Source: Minisyncoccota bacterium (GTDB lineage: Bacteria; Patescibacteriota; Microgenomatia; UBA1400; PJMF01). Taken from it: 35,195 nt of DNA. The notes beneath the pieces were generated by a model. That model ran no database searches. It was not told the DNA's origin and saw only the letters and a list, made by a program, of their open reading frames with translations. The stretch lies in assembly GCA_029881675.1 (NCBI GenBank), contig JAOUMD010000010.1, positions 1 through 35,195 on the forward strand. Reading direction: 5' to 3'. Of the stretch, positions 27,153 through 35,195 are shown one piece after another (the first letter of the stretch is position 1; each line of letters begins with the position of its first letter). The position numbers were made by a program, and so were the translations under genes.

Positions 27153-28208
27153 ATGAGAGATCATATGGAATATCGCAAGCTTGGACAAACAAATGAAGAA
27201 GTCAGTGTTATCTGTTTAGGTACTATGAATTGGGGAGAACAAAATACTGAGGTTGAAGCTCATCAACAAATGGATTATTCAGTTACACAAGGGATAAATT
27301 TCTTTGATACTGCTGAAATATATGCAGTTCCTCCAAATAAAAATTCTTATGGAAAAACTGAAGAATTTATTGGCTCTTGGTTTAAGAAGAGTGGGAAGAG
27401 GGATGATATTTTCTTAGCTTCTAAAGTTGTTAGTAGATCTGATAGATATTATGCTCGTGGAGGTGATGAACCTCGGGTAAATAAAGAGCAAATAAAGTAT
27501 GCAATTGAAGGTAGTTTAAAACGACTTGGAGTTAATCATATTGACCTATATCAAGTCCACTGGCCTGATCGTAAGACTAATTTCTTTGGTCCTCGTGGAT
27601 ATACTCATGATGCCAATGATGTTGCAGTAGAGATAGAGGAAACTCTTGAAGCAATGCAGGAATTAGTCAAAGAAGGAAAGATTCGTTATGTCGGTGTTTC
27701 AAATGAAAGACCATGGGGAATAATGGAGTACTTAAGATTATCCAGAGAAAAAGACTTACCTAGGATTGCTAGTATTCAAAATCCTTACAGTTTAATTATG
27801 CGTGGGTATGAAACTGGAATGGCAGAGATGAGTATTAGAGAAAAGGTAAGTTTGCTTGTATATTCTCCATTAGCGATGGGAGTTTTGACAGGTAAATATC
27901 TAGGCGGAAAGATGCCAAAAGATTCTCGTTTTGATTATAGTAAGAGAAACAATGATCACTACAATCCAGAACATGCCCAACCAGCTATTAGGGAGTATGT
28001 GGAGCTAGCAAAGAAACATGGCTTAGACCCTGCTCAAATGGCTTTAGCTTTTGTGAATAGTCGTGATTTTGTGACAAGTAATATTATTGGTGCAAGAACA
28101 ATGGAGCAACTAAAGATAGATATTGCTAGCATAGATATTAAATTATCTGATGAAGTAATTGCTGGGATTGAGGATATTCACTTAAGAATGCCTGATCCAA
28201 TTTCTTAA
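27153..28208 (+). CDS. aldo/keto reductase (Tas-like)
   Basis: YRKLGQTNEEVSVICLGTMNWGEQN, INFFDTAEIYAVPP, LGVNHIDLYQVHWPDR, GVSNERPWG. Start could be Met at 27165. Confidence 0.93.
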   Translation: MRDHMEYRKLGQTNEEVSVICLGTMNWGEQNTEVEAHQQMDYSVTQGINFFDTAEIYAVPPNKNSYGKTEEFIGSWFKKSGKRDDIFLASKVVSRSDRYYARGGDEPRVNKEQIKYAIEGSLKRLGVNHIDLYQVHWPDRKTNFFGPRGYTHDANDVAVEIEETLEAMQELVKEGKIRYVGVSNERPWGIMEYLRLSREKDLPRIASIQNPYSLIMRGYETGMAEMSIREKVSLLVYSPLAMGVLTGKYLGGKMPKDSRFDYSKRNNDHYNPEHAQPAIREYVELAKKHGLDPAQMALAFVNSRDFVTSNIIGARTMEQLKIDIASIDIKLSDEVIAGIEDIHLRMPDPIS

Positions 28209-28214
28209 TTAAAA

Positions 28215-29837
28215 TTATATCTCAACAACAAATCCACCCATCTTCTTAATGAAGTAAGTATCATGAGAGATATATAAAATAGCACCATCATAGTCAACCA
28301 ATGCATTCTCAAGTTCTTCAATTGAGGGTAAGTCTAAGTGGTTAGTAGGCTCATCAAGGATTAATAAGTTTGGTTCATTTATTAACATTTTAATAATTTG
28401 AAAACGGGCTTTTTGACCACCTGATAAGTTTTTTATTTTTTGATTAGCATCTTGGATAGGATTAAATAAATACTGTGACATTAGACTCATTATTTTTTGA
28501 TCAGTAACAGGAATATTTTTTTCTTGATAGCTTATTGCAATTGCATCAGAAAGAGTTAGATTTAAGTATTTTTTATCTATCTCTTGCTGGTATTCACCAA
28601 TTCTTAAATCATTTGATTGTGTTATTTTTCCATTTAAGATTTTTGCAACAGGTTGTTTATTATCTGCTAGAGAAAGAATTGTTTTTACTAGAGTACTTTT
28701 ACCTGCTCCATTTTTACCTTTAATATAGACACGGTCGTTATCTCTGAGTGAAAAATTTACATCTTTAAAAACAGGTTGTTCATACCCCAGAGATAGATCT
28801 CTGACTAATATTCTTTCAATACCATGTTCTCTATTAGAGACCATTTTAATGACAATATTTTTTTCTTTAAATTTATCGTAGGAATCAACTACTTTTTTAT
28901 CTAAATTCTCAACTGAGTCTTGGTCTATCCAGAATGATGGTTTAACTGTTTCTGCTTTGAGCTTTTCATAGTCACGCAGCCAATGATCATAACGTATTTT
29001 CCATGCTTTGCTTTTGGCACGCATTCTTAAACCCCATTGCATTTTTTTCTTGGCTTCTTTGAGTCTATTTAATTGACTGGTGTAGTTTTTGACAGAGCTT
29101 AACGTATTTGAAGAGTTCAATTGAATATAGTGATCATAGTTACCTTTATATGTATCAAGCTTTTTATCTTTTATTTCAATAATCTTATTTACGTACTTGA
29201 GGACATCTCTGTCATGAGTAACTACAATCACAGTTTGTTTAAGTTTTCTCATCCAAGAGATAAATCTTTCTTTACCAAGATAGTCTAAATGGTTTGTTGG
29301 TTCATCAATTAACAATAAGTCTGCTTGAGAGAACATCATTCTAGTCATTTCTACGTACCTTTTTTGACCACCAGAAAGATGTGATAAAGGTTTGATAGAT
29401 AAATCATTAGGGATATTAAAATCAGACAGGGTACTAAGGATAGCAGTTTCAAGATTAAAGAATTTATGTTCTGTAAATTTTTCTAAAATTTCTAAATATC
29501 TATTTACGTTTGTATTTTTCCCTGCTTCAAAATCTTCAAGAATTTTTTTATATTTATGATAGTTGGGGACACTATTAATGATGTATTCCAAAGGTGTCTG
29601 TTCAGAGTGCTCAATATGTTCTTGTTTGGTTAAAGTAATATTAATTCCTTTTGGAGTGATAATATTCCCTTCGTAGTCATGGTCTTCACCACTTAGTATT
29701 TTCAGTAGAGTAGTCTTACCATGACCATTTCGACCAATTAAAGCAACTTTCTCACCAGGCATGATAGAGAAAGATATATCTTTGAAAAGATAGTTAGCAC
29801 CAATGGCTTTGGAAAGGTTAGTAGCATCAATTAGCAT
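28215..29837 (-). CDS. ABC-F family ATP-binding cassette protein
   Basis: Two NBDs: GRNGHGKTTLLK / LSGGQKRYVEM / LLIDEPTNHLD and GKNGAGKSTLVK / LSGGQKARFQI / LLILDEPTNHLD; no TM helices. Confidence 0.95.
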   Translation of the reverse strand: MLIDATNLSKAIGANYLFKDISFSIMPGEKVALIGRNGHGKTTLLKILSGEDHDYEGNIITPKGINITLTKQEHIEHSEQTPLEYIINSVPNYHKYKKILEDFEAGKNTNVNRYLEILEKFTEHKFFNLETAILSTLSDFNIPNDLSIKPLSHLSGGQKRYVEMTRMMFSQADLLLIDEPTNHLDYLGKERFISWMRKLKQTVIVVTHDRDVLKYVNKIIEIKDKKLDTYKGNYDHYIQLNSSNTLSSVKNYTSQLNRLKEAKKKMQWGLRMRAKSKAWKIRYDHWLRDYEKLKAETVKPSFWIDQDSVENLDKKVVDSYDKFKEKNIVIKMVSNREHGIERILVRDLSLGYEQPVFKDVNFSLRDNDRVYIKGKNGAGKSTLVKTILSLADNKQPVAKILNGKITQSNDLRIGEYQQEIDKKYLNLTLSDAIAISYQEKNIPVTDQKIMSLMSQYLFNPIQDANQKIKNLSGGQKARFQIIKMLINEPNLLILDEPTNHLDLPSIEELENALVDYDGAILYISHDTYFIKKMGGFVVEI

Positions 29838-29906
29838 GAAGTAGTGATTATACCTTACAAAGCACTAAAATTTACCCTTTTTTAATTTTTGTTATAATTA
29901 TTTCAT

Positions 29907-30332
29907 ATGACACATAAAAATCATGAAAATTATGATCCTGCATCTATAGAGTTAATTAATCAATTAAAGAAGTTAGAAATAGAAATGAGTGATTCCTTAT
30001 TAATGATAGTTAAAGAACTAGATGTTACAGAGTCTGATGAAATGATTAGTTTACGAGAAAGTTTTGCTAAAAATATAAATCCAGATGATGAAACCACAAA
30101 GAAACTAGCTGATCAATATTTTAGATTAAGTCAAGAAATGACTAAAGATGATAAAAGACCTGAAGCTATTTTAGCTGCAAATATTCTTTTGGTTGTTTTT
30201 AACTTACCTAGACAAAATCAGAGTATTGTTAGTGATTTTACTGAGGCTTTCTATAATGCCGTCGAAATAGCTGAAATGATAGACAGCCCAATCACTAATA
30301 GATCTTTAGATGTACTAAATAAAATCTCTTAA
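29907..30332 (+). CDS. hypothetical helical protein
   Basis: 141-aa ORF with extended -10 immediately upstream and terminator downstream. Confidence 0.65.
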   Translation: MTHKNHENYDPASIELINQLKKLEIEMSDSLLMIVKELDVTESDEMISLRESFAKNINPDDETTKKLADQYFRLSQEMTKDDKRPEAILAANILLVVFNLPRQNQSIVSDFTEAFYNAVEIAEMIDSPITNRSLDVLNKIS

Positions 30333-30357
30333 TTAATCAAAGAAAGTCAAATAAAAT

Positions 30358-30381
30358 AAAAAACCCCCGAAGGGGTTTTTT
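30358..30381. terminator. intrinsic terminator
   Basis: AAAAAACCCC-CGAA-GGGGTTTTTT between convergent genes. Confidence 0.9.
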
Positions 30382-30427
30382 AATAATAAATATTTTATTA
30401 ATTTCTTATTTAAAGAATAAATTAGAT

Positions 30428-30940
30428 TTATTCAGTTTCTACTGCAGTAGCAATAATTTCAGCTACAGTTTTAACTTTAGCTTTTTTTACTTTAGGAGTT
30501 TCTTCACTGACTTTACTAGCTTTAGCTTTCTTAGTAACTTTCTTAGCTTCTTTAGAAGATAAGAGTTCAATAAGTTGGTCTAACTTAGCATTAACTGCTT
30601 TGAATTCTTCTTTATAGCTAACTTGTGGACGATCATTTCTAGGTTTGAAATCATTTCCTCTAGAATTAGATCTTCTATCGTTGTAGTTATCATTACTTCT
30701 TCTATCACCTGAGTTGTTGTCATTGCCTCTTTTTTCGAAACAATCACTACAATATACTGGCTTACCTGATCTAGGGAAGAAAGGGATTTTACAGTTGTTA
30801 TTACATTCTGCACAAACTGCATCATGCATTTCACTTTGACGTGAGTCTCTTGATCCAAAGTCGGATCTTCCTGAGCTTCTTCTATCTGATCTTTGGCCAC
30901 CTCTACGGTCACCACCTCTGTTGTTGTTATAGTTGTTCAT
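30428..30940 (-). CDS. RG-rich protein with CxxC...CxxC zinc ribbon and Lys-rich C-terminus
   Basis: NNYNNNRGGDRRGGQRSDRRSSGRS then DAVCAECNNNCKIPFFPRSGKPVYCSDCFEKRG, tail KKVTKKAKASK. Confidence 0.85.
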   Translation of the reverse strand: MNNYNNNRGGDRRGGQRSDRRSSGRSDFGSRDSRQSEMHDAVCAECNNNCKIPFFPRSGKPVYCSDCFEKRGNDNNSGDRRSNDNYNDRRSNSRGNDFKPRNDRPQVSYKEEFKAVNAKLDQLIELLSSKEAKKVTKKAKASKVSEETPKVKKAKVKTVAEIIATAVETE

Positions 30941-31038
30941 ATTTTTTTGTTCTAAACCTAATTTAGTTTAAGGACTGATTATAACAGGTTAAGTGTCTTA
31001 TAACAATGGTCTATAGGAGATAGTAGTGGGTCAAAAGG

Positions 31039-32181
31039 TTATTTTTTGAAAAAAATATTGATTTTGTTTTTTAAAATGTCAATATTTTGTCCATTTTCTG
31101 CAGAGACAGTCTCAATTGATAATAAAGTATCTTTGATAAAGTGTTCTTTTATTTTACTTTTCAGTTCTAATAATTTTTCCTTTGTAATTAAATCAATTTT
31201 ATTTAATACAAATATTCTGGGTTGATTTGCCTTTAAACTTTTTAAAATATTTTCTACAACATCAATCTTTTCTAATATTTCAGGATCACTGGCATCAATG
31301 ACATGAAGAAGGAGCTTAGCTTCTAATGATTCTAAGAGAGTGGACTTAAATGAGTCAATCAAGACTGGAGGAAGATTACTGATAAAACCAATAGTATCAG
31401 AGACTAAAATAGGTTGTTTAAAATTAGGAGATTTTAATTTACCTACGACTGTATCAAGTGTAGTAAATAAACCTTTATTCATTTCCTTTTCTTTACCAGT
31501 TAGGGTATTAAAGAGAGTAGTCTTCCCAGCACTGGTATAACCAACAAGTGCTACGGGACCAATACCCATCTCATTTCTTTTTCTGACCCTGTTGTGTTTT
31601 TGTTTAATTAGTTTTTTTAGCTCTTTTTTAATTTTTTGTTGATCTATTTTTATTTGCCTTCTCTCAAATTCAATGTTTGTTTCACCTTTTCCACGGGTAC
31701 CAACTCCACCACCTTGGCGTGATAGCTCTGTTTTTCCTAGACCATATATCCTTGGTCCCATATGGGTAGCTCTGGCTAGTTTGATCTGGAGTTTTGACTC
31801 AACTGTAGTAGCATGTTGGTCAAAGATGTTGAGAATTAAATCAATTCTGTCCCAAACCATAATTTTAGTTGAGACTTCCCAGAGTTCTTTTTCTACACGG
31901 AATAGTTGCCCACTTTTAACCATTCCATTTATTACGACAACATCTATTCCTTCTTCATCACAAAGTTTTTTTAGTTCTTCTACCTTACCTGCCCCAATAT
32001 AGAAATTAGGGTGAGGATGGTCAAGATTTTGAATCATTCTAGTAACAACCCTACCCCCATAGGTATCAATTAGCTGTTGAGTTTCTCTTAATTCAATTTC
32101 TAAATCAATTTTCTTTGATTTTTTTGGAATAACCTGAATTATTAAAAACTTAGGCTGTGTTATTTTCTTATCTTGTCTCAT
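31039..32181 (-). CDS. hflX: ribosome-associated GTPase HflX
   Basis: YIGAGKVEELK, GPRIYGLGKTELSRQGGGVGTRGKGETNIEFERR, GYTSAGKTTLFN, DTIGFISNLP, NKIDL. Confidence 0.96.
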   Translation of the reverse strand: MRQDKKITQPKFLIIQVIPKKSKKIDLEIELRETQQLIDTYGGRVVTRMIQNLDHPHPNFYIGAGKVEELKKLCDEEGIDVVVINGMVKSGQLFRVEKELWEVSTKIMVWDRIDLILNIFDQHATTVESKLQIKLARATHMGPRIYGLGKTELSRQGGGVGTRGKGETNIEFERRQIKIDQQKIKKELKKLIKQKHNRVRKRNEMGIGPVALVGYTSAGKTTLFNTLTGKEKEMNKGLFTTLDTVVGKLKSPNFKQPILVSDTIGFISNLPPVLIDSFKSTLLESLEAKLLLHVIDASDPEILEKIDVVENILKSLKANQPRIFVLNKIDLITKEKLLELKSKIKEHFIKDTLLSIETVSAENGQNIDILKNKINIFFKK

Positions 32182-32205
32182 GAATAAATCATATCACTTT
32201 GAATC

Positions 32206-32364
32206 TTATTTAGGTCTTCTTGGCATGTGAATCTTAGTAGATCTAAGGTTTCTTTGGGTTCCTGTCGCTTTAAATTGACCTAGCTGACGAAGGAAGTTAT
32301 CAGGAACTACTCTAGCCTTTGTTATCATTGGTTTCTTTTTTTTCTTGGATTTTTGTTTTGGCAT
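32206..32364 (-). CDS. small basic protein, 52 aa (below ORF-track cutoff)
   Basis: MPKQKSKKKKKPMITKARVVPDNFLRQLGQFKATGTQRNLRSTKIHMPRRPK*; TATAAT at 32388-32383 (minus strand). Confidence 0.5.
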   Translation of the reverse strand: MPKQKSKKKKKPMITKARVVPDNFLRQLGQFKATGTQRNLRSTKIHMPRRPK

Positions 32365-32476
32365 ATTTTTTTATCTATATTTATTATACTGCCTAATCAG
32401 TTATTTTTGTTTGCATTTGTATTTTCAGTACCATAAAATAAGTTTATAGAAGTTTGTGTTAGGGAGAGACCTTATT

Positions 32477-32659
32477 ATGAATACTAAAAATATTTCTGTA
32501 CTAACTCTAATCATCGTAGGTATCTATTTTCTAATATTTCATTCTGCTCCATTTCCAATGAGTCATGATGCCATTGGTTTACCCCCCTTACACATTATTC
32601 ACGCTGGATTTGGATTTATTTTATTATTAATTGCAGGATATATATGGAAAAAGAAATAA
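32477..32659 (+). CDS. small two-TM membrane protein
   Basis: MNTKNISVLTLIIVGIYFLIFHSAPFPMSHDAIGLPPLHIIHAGFGFILLLIAGYIWKKK; SD GGGAGAG upstream favours this Met over 32456. Confidence 0.7.
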   Translation: MNTKNISVLTLIIVGIYFLIFHSAPFPMSHDAIGLPPLHIIHAGFGFILLLIAGYIWKKK

Positions 32660-32901
32660 TCACCACAGCCAATGTTACATGTCCTTCGTGTGAGCATGTA
32701 CAAACAGCAGAAATGCCCATTGATGCTTGTCAGCATTTCTTTATTTGTCAAAAATGTGAAGAAAACTTAAATCCTAAGGATGGGGATTGTTGTATTTTTT
32801 GTTCATATGGAGATAGTAAGTGTCCACCAAGACAGCGTGAGTTACCAAGTAATGAGCAACAGCAACAGAATGCACAAGAGTCTGCGGATGAAAATGATTA
32901 G
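32644..32901 (+). CDS. GDCCVxC-motif zinc-ribbon-like protein
   Basis: TCPSCEHVQTAEMPIDACQHFFICQKCEENLNPKDGDCCIFCSYGDSKCPP. Confidence 0.85.
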   Translation: MEKEIITTANVTCPSCEHVQTAEMPIDACQHFFICQKCEENLNPKDGDCCIFCSYGDSKCPPRQRELPSNEQQQQNAQESADEND

Positions 32902-32905
32902 AAAA

Positions 32906-33451
32906 ATGAAAATTAAGAAGCTATTTTCTATTTTTATATTTGGTTTAATTTTTGTATTTTTGATGTCATATTTTTTTAGAATGAGGGGATTAGTAAACAA
33001 TAAGTCAATTTCACAACAGCAGAGTCAAATTATTTCAGGAGCATTTGATCCTGAGAAAGTTAAGAGTGATGAAGAGTGGAAAGAAATACTTACCCCAGTT
33101 CAGTTTCATATTTTGAGAGAAGCAGGAACAGAAGTCCCCTATACTGGTCCATTAAATAGTGAAAGAAGAGCAGGGACTTACTTTAGTGTTGGTTGTGATA
33201 AACCCCTCTTTAGGTCAGAACAGAAATACGACTCAAAAACTGGTTGGCCAAGCTTTTGGGCACCTATTAACGATGAAGCTTTGGTCTTGAGAAAAGAAAC
33301 TGCCTTAGGAGATAACAGAATTGAAGTTTTGGATACGTGTGGTGGTCATTTAGGACATGTTTTTGATGATGGTCCAGAACCAACTGGTAAACGTTATTGT
33401 ATGAATTCTGTTGCTTTAAGGTTTGTACCTGATAGCATTGAATTAGATTAA
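32906..33451 (+). CDS. msrB: peptide-methionine (R)-S-oxide reductase MsrB, membrane-anchored/exported
   Basis: N-terminal TM KKLFSIFIFGLIFVFLMSYFF; GWPSFWAPI, GGHLGHVFDDGPEPTGKRYCMNSVALRF. The track start at 32780 overlaps the preceding gene; Met at 32906 is more likely. Confidence 0.93.
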   Translation: MKIKKLFSIFIFGLIFVFLMSYFFRMRGLVNNKSISQQQSQIISGAFDPEKVKSDEEWKEILTPVQFHILREAGTEVPYTGPLNSERRAGTYFSVGCDKPLFRSEQKYDSKTGWPSFWAPINDEALVLRKETALGDNRIEVLDTCGGHLGHVFDDGPEPTGKRYCMNSVALRFVPDSIELD

Positions 33452-33515
33452 TACCTCAAAAAATATTAGATATTTCTATTGAGAAAGATAACTTATATCT
33501 GGTAGAGTTAATTAT

Positions 33516-34541
33516 ATGGTTATGCCTCAACACAAAGTATATAAAGGGATTCACTACGTTTCTGATAAGAAACTAAAGTGGAAAAGAGAAAAACAGGGAA
33601 CTGGTTTTAGATTTTTAGATAATGATGATAATAGATTGACTGATCAGGAGATTACACGAATAAGAGGCTTGTCGATTCCTCCCGCCTGGATAAATGTCCA
33701 GATATGCCCTGATGAAAAAGGTCACATCCAAGCCATTGGTTATGATTCTAAAGACCGCAAACAATATATTTATCACCCCCAATGGATCTTATATAACCAA
33801 GAAAATAAGTTTGATAGCATGGTTCAGTTTGGTGAGGTCTTGCCAACTTTGAGAGAAGAAGTTGCAGCAAATATGAGACAACATAAGCTAACCAAAGACA
33901 GAGTCTTAGCAACAATAGTTTGGTTACTTGAACACACTTTTATCCGTATTGGTAACAAAGTATATGAGAAAGATAATAAATCATACGGTCTCACAACACT
34001 AAGAGAAAAGCACGTTGAAGTAGATGGAAATAAGATTAAGTTTAGTTTTAAGGGTAAAAGCGGAGTTCATCATCACCATGATATAAAACACCCCAGGGTA
34101 GTTCAAACTATTAAACAATGCATTGAGCTACCTGGATACAAAGTTTTTCACTATTTTGATGAGGATGATAACCTTCAAGTTGTTGACTCAAAAGATGTTA
34201 ATGAATATTTACAAAAAGTAACAGGAGAGGCTCTCTCTGCAAAAGACTTTAGAACATGGGGAGGAACCACTTTAGCTGGTGATACATTAAGTAATTTAGG
34301 TAGTTTTAGTGAGGAAATAACTTTGAAAGATGCTTTTTCTCATACTGTTGATGAAGTTTCAAGTCACTTAGGAAATACCCCTGGTGTTTGTCGCAAGTAT
34401 TATATTCATCCAAAGATATTTTCTAGTTATGAAAAAAATAAGTTAGTTGCCCATTTTGAAGAAATATATAAAAACTATAGACAAAAACCAGGCAAACTAT
34501 CTCCTAGTGAGAGAGCTGTTTGGACTTTAATTCAAAAGTAA
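33516..34541 (+). CDS. DNA topoisomerase IB (poxvirus/bacterial type)
   Basis: RIRGLSIPPAWINVQICPDEKGHIQAIGYDSKDRKQYIYHPQW, FRTWGGTTLA, TPGVCRKYYIHP (catalytic Tyr region). Confidence 0.94.
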   Translation: MVMPQHKVYKGIHYVSDKKLKWKREKQGTGFRFLDNDDNRLTDQEITRIRGLSIPPAWINVQICPDEKGHIQAIGYDSKDRKQYIYHPQWILYNQENKFDSMVQFGEVLPTLREEVAANMRQHKLTKDRVLATIVWLLEHTFIRIGNKVYEKDNKSYGLTTLREKHVEVDGNKIKFSFKGKSGVHHHHDIKHPRVVQTIKQCIELPGYKVFHYFDEDDNLQVVDSKDVNEYLQKVTGEALSAKDFRTWGGTTLAGDTLSNLGSFSEEITLKDAFSHTVDEVSSHLGNTPGVCRKYYIHPKIFSSYEKNKLVAHFEEIYKNYRQKPGKLSPSERAVWTLIQK

Positions 34542-34543
34542 AA

Positions 34544-34789
34544 TTAGTTCCAGATGTTACTAATTGATTGATCAACCTCACAGATACATTGATCAGCACT
34601 GAGCGAATTGTGATTATATCTTCTAAAGTTTCCATTGATCTGACTACAATCAGCAATACAGGCATTTTGCCCTGATTGATATAGTTGTCCTTTATATTGC
34701 TTAAGGAAGAAAAATCCTACTATTGCTGCAATTATGCCAGCAGTAATTATTAGCTCTTGGCCATGACGGCTTGAATTAAGTAATTTCAT
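34544..34789 (-). CDS. small membrane-anchored Cys-containing protein
   Basis: MKLLNSSRHGQELIITAGIIAAIVGFFFLKQYKG...NACIADCSQ...DQCICEVD; start reassigned to internal Met 34789 because a terminator hairpin overlaps the track start 34822. Confidence 0.5.
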   Translation of the reverse strand: MKLLNSSRHGQELIITAGIIAAIVGFFFLKQYKGQLYQSGQNACIADCSQINGNFRRYNHNSLSADQCICEVDQSISNIWN

Positions 34790-34811
34790 ATTAGGATTGA
34801 TTGTACAGAAA

Positions 34812-34839
34812 AAAACAGACATTTAAAATAGTCTGTTTT
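34812..34839 (-). terminator. intrinsic terminator-like hairpin
   Basis: AAAACAGAC(34812-34820)-N10-GTCTGTTTT(34831-34839). Confidence 0.6.
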
Positions 34840-34856
34840 AATTCACTCTAAATGTG

Positions 34857-35063
34857 TTAGTTGATGTTATTAACTTCAGGAGTAATTACAAGAACACTGT
34901 TCGAATAATTATAAAGTTTTATATACTTCATTTTGAGGATAAAGTATTTTTTTATCACAATTAAGAAACTGAAGGTAAGGACAAAAATAAGTATCAATAA
35001 CAAATAAAGAAGTGGAATCTCTTGTCTTAGTAATTCTTTCTTTTTAATCTTTTTTTTGTGCAT
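34857..35063 (-). CDS. hypothetical single-TM protein
   Basis: MHKKKIKKKELLRQEIPLLYLLLILIFVLTFSFLIVIKKYF; followed by a terminator-like hairpin. Confidence 0.45.
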   Translation of the reverse strand: MHKKKIKKKELLRQEIPLLYLLLILIFVLTFSFLIVIKKYFILKMKYIKLYNYSNSVLVITPEVNNIN

Positions 35064-35195
35064 TACAGTTATTTTATTTATAACTCAAGTTTAGAGATTT
35101 CCATTGATGAGTGCAACATTGGGTTTTATACAGTTCTGTTTAGTGTTTAATTTTTCTAATAGAGAATATAATCATTGTTATCCACATTAAACTTC

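Noticed and set aside
32780-32905. Upstream extension of msrB ORF
   Set aside because: Overlaps the GDCCVxC gene out of frame; Met at 32906 starts just before the TM helix and fits operon spacing.
34500-34520. TCCTAGTgaGAGAGC resembles the tRNA-Asn 3' end (possible attR)
   Set aside because: Lies in the conserved C-terminal coding region of topoisomerase IB (SPSERAV); two mismatches inside; coincidence more likely.
1015-34541. Alternative genetic code (UGA as Gly/Trp, known in some CPR lineages)
   Set aside because: Housekeeping ORFs are full length under the standard code with no internal TGA needed, and at least one gene (stop at 4375-4377) ends in TGA.
34870-34908. TTAACTTCAGG...GTTCGAAT resembling tRNA-Asn anticodon and T-loop (possible tRNA remnant)
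   Set aside because: Spacing differs from the tRNA (19 vs 12 nt) and no acceptor or T-stem pairing; within a small ORF.

Overview
The window is an AT-rich bacterial chromosome segment whose gene content suggests a Candidate Phyla Radiation/Patescibacteria-type genome. Evidence for that is the compact housekeeping genes, CPR-style type IV pilus operon, DUF5679-like and CxxC zinc-ribbon proteins. Order: (i) a truncated hypothetical CDS, gltX, a CDF transporter and two hypotheticals; (ii) a minus-strand type IV pilus operon (pilB, pilC, five prepilin-like proteins, and a PilM-like/LytR_C chimera); (iii) ybeY, rpoD and tRNA-Asn(GTT); (iv) an ~11 kb accessory island that starts exactly at the 3' end of the tRNA-Asn gene; (v) ordinary genes: DUF5679-like, CPBP protease, aldo/keto reductase, ABC-F, RGG zinc-ribbon, hflX, a GDCCVxC protein, msrB, topoisomerase IB. 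The island holds a large serine recombinase whose last codons lie inside the tRNA, an excisionase-like HTH, a filamentous-phage gpII/X-like replication initiator, a SpoVG homologue, a noncoding zone with two strong hairpins (candidate replication origin), and an orphan terminase-small-subunit-like protein. It continues with a four-gene defence operon: hsdR, an hsdM-hsdS fusion, a DUF2779/PD-(D/E)XK+DEDD nuclease, and a glycine-zipper putative effector. The operon is followed by a ~330-nt highly structured ORF-less region. The best candidates for something undescribed are the tRNA-anchored rolling-circle-type integrative element carrying this defence operon, the structured noncoding region 25575-25892, the beta-propeller prepilin, the PilM/LytR_C chimera, and a recurrent (extended) -10 box placed 6-11 nt from start codons, which suggests widespread leaderless transcription. 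All homology calls are by eye, with no database search.
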